Shown one piece after another: positions 13,665-13,949 of a stretch of 13,949 bases of DNA (position 1 is its first letter; each line of letters begins with the position of its first letter). This DNA comes from Lachnospiraceae bacterium (GTDB taxonomy: Bacteria; Bacillota; Clostridia; Lachnospirales; Lachnospiraceae). The notes beneath the pieces are model-generated. The model was given only the letters and a program-made list of their open reading frames with translations. It did no database searches and was not told the origin of the DNA. The stretch covers positions 1 to 13,949 of the forward strand of contig JAILIO010000011.1 of NCBI GenBank assembly GCA_024695225.1, read 5' to 3'. The position numbers were made by a program, and so were the translations under genes.

Positions 13665-13949
13665 ATGATGTTCATCCTGAAGTATGTATTTTATGTTTTG
13701 ATTTTCCCGGGGGCGCTCTTCACTATACTTGCAGGCTGGCTTCTGGCAGGCCTGGATCGCAAGGTTATAGCCCGTATGCAGCGCCGTGTGGGACCTCCTG
13801 TCCTGCAGCCGATGTACGATTTCTTCAAACTGCTGGGGAAGGAGACTATAGTGCCGGCAAGAGCCAACAGCGTTGCTTTTAAATTGGCTCCTTTCATAAG
13901 CTTTTTGAGCCTGTCGATGATAATGCTGTTCATACCTATCTTCGGCTTT
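13665..13949 (+). CDS. NuoH-like membrane subunit of the hydrogenase (MbhM/EchB type), 5' part
   Basis: The frame is open from ATG 13665 to the window edge (95 residues, no stop), so the gene is cut. It starts 8 bases after the antiporter stop, behind a G-rich ribosome site (GGGGGGG at 13657-13663); the adjacent ATG 13668 is also possible. The first helix covers about 5-28. It is followed by the family motif LDRKVIARMQRRVGPPVLQPMYDFFKLLGKE, here read as its parts LDRKVIARMQRRVGPP and YDFFKLLGKE. This is equivalent to the loop of NuoH that contacts the quinone site in complex I. In hydrogenases it anchors the catalytic arm to the membrane and links it to the antiporter part. The small subunit and ferredoxin-like subunit genes are expected downstream. 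Confidence 0.88.
   Translation, partial: MMFILKYVFYVLIFPGALFTILAGWLLAGLDRKVIARMQRRVGPPVLQPMYDFFKLLGKETIVPARANSVAFKLAPFISFLSLSMIMLFIPIFGF

Overview
The window looks like chromosomal DNA from an anaerobic clostridial bacterium of the Firmicutes, perhaps Lachnospiraceae-like. The clues are Shine-Dalgarno sites of the AGGAGG type, TTG and GTG starts, frequent ATA and AGA/AGG codons, a cell-wall amidase with one N-terminal anchor, tRNA genes without encoded CCA, and an oxygen-sensitive [NiFe]-hydrogenase. The genus cannot be fixed by eye.

Layout. (1) Bases 1-460 are clearly AT-richer than the rest. They hold the 3' end of an unrecognised gene and a frameshifted, shortened gene resembling the DUF4869 family, which looks like decayed accessory DNA. 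(2) Bases 498-3452 carry a membrane-anchored N-acetylmuramoyl-L-alanine amidase and a PAS / degenerate GGDEF / EAL cyclic-di-GMP phosphodiesterase, close together and probably co-transcribed from an extended -10 promoter. A 29-bp direct repeat lies over the phosphodiesterase stop codon. (3) Bases 3566-3824 are a small tRNA unit: promoter, tRNA-Pro(UGG), tRNA-Gly(UCC) and a rho-independent terminator. (4) From 3902 to the right edge, every gene is on the plus strand and tightly packed, many with 1-8 bp overlaps. The order is hypC, hypD, hypE, the NuoC-like subunit (MbhK), the [NiFe] large subunit (MbhL), hypA, hypB, then seven Mrp/Mnh-type membrane subunits (E, F, G, DUF4040/MbhD, MbhE, B, C), a NuoN/MrpD-like antiporter subunit with a C-terminal extension, and the start of the NuoH/MbhM-like subunit, cut by the window edge.

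How it works together. Region 4 is read as a group 4 membrane-bound hydrogenase of the Mbh type. Its catalytic arm (K, L and a small subunit not seen here) would take electrons from reduced ferredoxin to make H2. Its membrane arm, related to Mrp antiporters and complex I, would couple this to H+/Na+ movement. The Hyp proteins build the NiFe(CN)2CO centre: HypC/D/E handle the Fe(CN)2CO unit and HypA/B insert nickel. HypF, a maturation protease, the small subunit (MbhJ) and the ferredoxin-like subunit (MbhN) are not in the window. The small subunit, MbhN and HypF would be expected outside it. The protease may not be needed, because the large subunit already ends at the usual cleavage position.
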